The position numbers and the translations under genes are program-made. A DNA stretch of 23,318 nt from Paulinella micropora (taxonomy: Eukaryota > Cercozoa > Imbricatea > Euglyphida). Within the stretch, counting starts at the first letter, position 1; each line of letters opens with the position of its first letter. Below the pieces are notes generated by a model. The model saw nothing but the letters and a program-made list of their open reading frames with translations. It had not been told where the DNA came from and searched no databases. The stretch spans positions 914,212 to 937,529 of the forward strand of contig BJOX01000011.1 in assembly GCA_009731375.1 (NCBI GenBank). The letters run 5' to 3'. This document shows, piece after piece, positions 12,609 to 23,318 of the stretch.

Positions 12609-13010
12609 AAGCACTGTTTTAATAGAATACTTTCCACTAGTACAGCTGAGTGGCCGGCGGAAGCNNNNNNNNNNGGCGGGAAGACGAAGCATGAGAAGGA
12701 AAGTAATAAAAAAGGTGACTGTCAGACTCTACATAGCCTGTCCAAACGAAGAGAAAAAAGCTAGAAAATTATTGACACATTCCTTATTAAATTCAATTTG
12801 TAGTCTTACTTTAGTATTATTTTCCACCGACTTGCATGATAAAGTTACCATTTAATGCCCGCAATCAGACGTAGACTTTTTTTTTTTAACGCAAAGCAAT
12901 CAGAGATAGACTGTTCTTTTTTTACGCAAACACTCTTTTAATAGGACACCTGCCACCTGGCTGGGAAGCAGAAGAGATAAAACGAAAGAGGTATCAGAAA
13001 AAATGGAGTG
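12481..13010 (-). repeat. Three poly(A)-tailed, ATTAAA-bearing repeat copies
   Basis: On the minus strand each copy runs CTCTTCTGCTTCCCA... ...ATTAAAACAGTGTTTGCGT and then an A-run. Copies end at T-runs (plus strand) near 12485, 12571-12606 and 12916-12923. ATTAAA about 15 nt before the A-tail is the layout of a retrotransposed transcript end, such as a SINE or processed sequence. The second copy contains a gap at 12665-12674. Confidence 0.65.
12665..12674. other. Assembly gap, 10 N
   Basis: Lies inside one of the poly(A)-tailed repeat copies; GCGG-rich sequence on both sides. Confidence 0.99.
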
Positions 13011-13011
13011 G

Positions 13012-13273
<262 letters not shown>

Positions 13274-13339
13274 GACACCGTCGGACACCAGTTTAATATT
13301 AACACAATAATAATTAAAATTCTAAGTTCGTGAACAAAC

Positions 13340-13382
13340 AACAACAAAACAACAGCAACAACAACAACAAAAACAACAACAA
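13340..13382. repeat. (CAA)n microsatellite
   Basis: ACAACAACAACA with interruptions, in the 3' flank of the minus-strand gene, about 140 bp beyond its stop codon. Confidence 0.9.
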
Positions 13383-13516
13383 AGCAGTCACAGTTTCATA
13401 ATTTTTTAAGTTTTGATTTACAGCTAGTGCCTTTCGCTCGATGGCTTCGATGATTATACATTGTACTAGTATATATTCATAAAATATCTTCAACTATTAA
13501 ATACCTATTATTACAC

Positions 13517-23025
<9,509 letters not shown>

Positions 23026-23318
23026 CTGGCACAGCAAGAGATAGATAGTTAGGTAGATGGATAGATATATTTGGTCTATCAGAGCTGTATCGGGGACATA
23101 GGCATCCCACATGGACACAGATGGATAGAAGATAGATAGATAGATGAAATATCGACTAATGTCAGAAAAAAGGAGCTTCTGATTTCGTCAACCAGGAAGT
23201 CTGTGGGTAAAGTATTAACCCGATGCCCAGCTAAGCCGTGATGTTTGCACGGAAGGGACTGATACAGGCAATACCAAAGCTCCCTAGTACCAGGCGGGGC
23301 CAGGGCTCGTTCCATAAA
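23026..23318. other. Upstream intron sequence, no assigned gene
   Basis: A GATA-like tract (23038-23070, 23121-23145) lies next to the exon. Beyond it, a minus-strand frame at 23079-23315 begins MERALAPPGTRELWYCLYQS. I do not recognise it and see no S1 half-domain that could be the missing preceding exon. It may be a fragment of a dispersed repeat. Confidence 0.3.

Overview
The window looks like nuclear DNA of an intron-rich, microsatellite-laden eukaryote, probably a protist or alga; the sequence does not let me name a lineage. The reasons are many tiny exons in conserved reading frames bounded by GT...AG introns, GC-rich exons, kilobases of di-, tri-, tetra- and pentanucleotide repeat inside introns, and no bacterial-style gene packing. 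Seven runs of N interrupt it.

Layout. (1) 1-6.8 kb: two intronless minus-strand genes and dense unusual repeats. The first gene (1-2249, running off the left edge and broken by a 781-N gap) carries what I read as motifs A, B and C of a polymerase-A-like palm domain, of the kind known from eukaryotic mobile elements and viruses. The second (2995-4152) has an acidic/proline-rich N-terminus, a basic patch and a possible papain-like Cys/His domain. Around them are a three-copy T-rich repeat, a 169-bp tandem repeat, at least ten copies of a roughly 60-70 bp palindromic element (5.2-6.3 kb) and a GGCCGG-containing repeat with a perfect 16-bp inverted repeat. I read this as a candidate mobile or virus-derived element, but ends and target-site duplications were not found. 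(2) 6.8-7.3 kb: AT and purine-rich simple repeat. (3) 7546-11825, plus strand: a 12-exon gene for NAD(P)HX epimerase (NAXE/AIBP, YjeF N-terminal family), reassembled exon by exon to 235 residues. Its second intron is 2.3 kb, mostly ATGT-type microsatellite. (4) 11.8-13.5 kb: non-coding, with poly(A)-tailed repeats that look retrotransposed and a long poly(A) run. (5) 13517-23025, minus strand: the 3' part of a gene with at least 16 exons. In the window it codes for 727 residues: half an S1 domain, a low-complexity linker, a complete S1 domain, an F-box-like helix pair and a long C-terminal region that looks like a conserved uncharacterised eukaryotic family. The gene converges on NAXE.

Most striking structure: in both spliced genes, short pieces of exon edge together with their splice site have been tandemly copied into the adjoining intron and decayed there. 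There are six independent cases, the largest a seven-copy array at 16953-17952. The introns also carry a family of hairpin-forming repeats (16.2, 16.3, 18.35, 19.15 and 22.55 kb). The NAXE and S1/F-box genes have no evident functional link; NAXE is metabolite repair, and the other gene's role is unknown.
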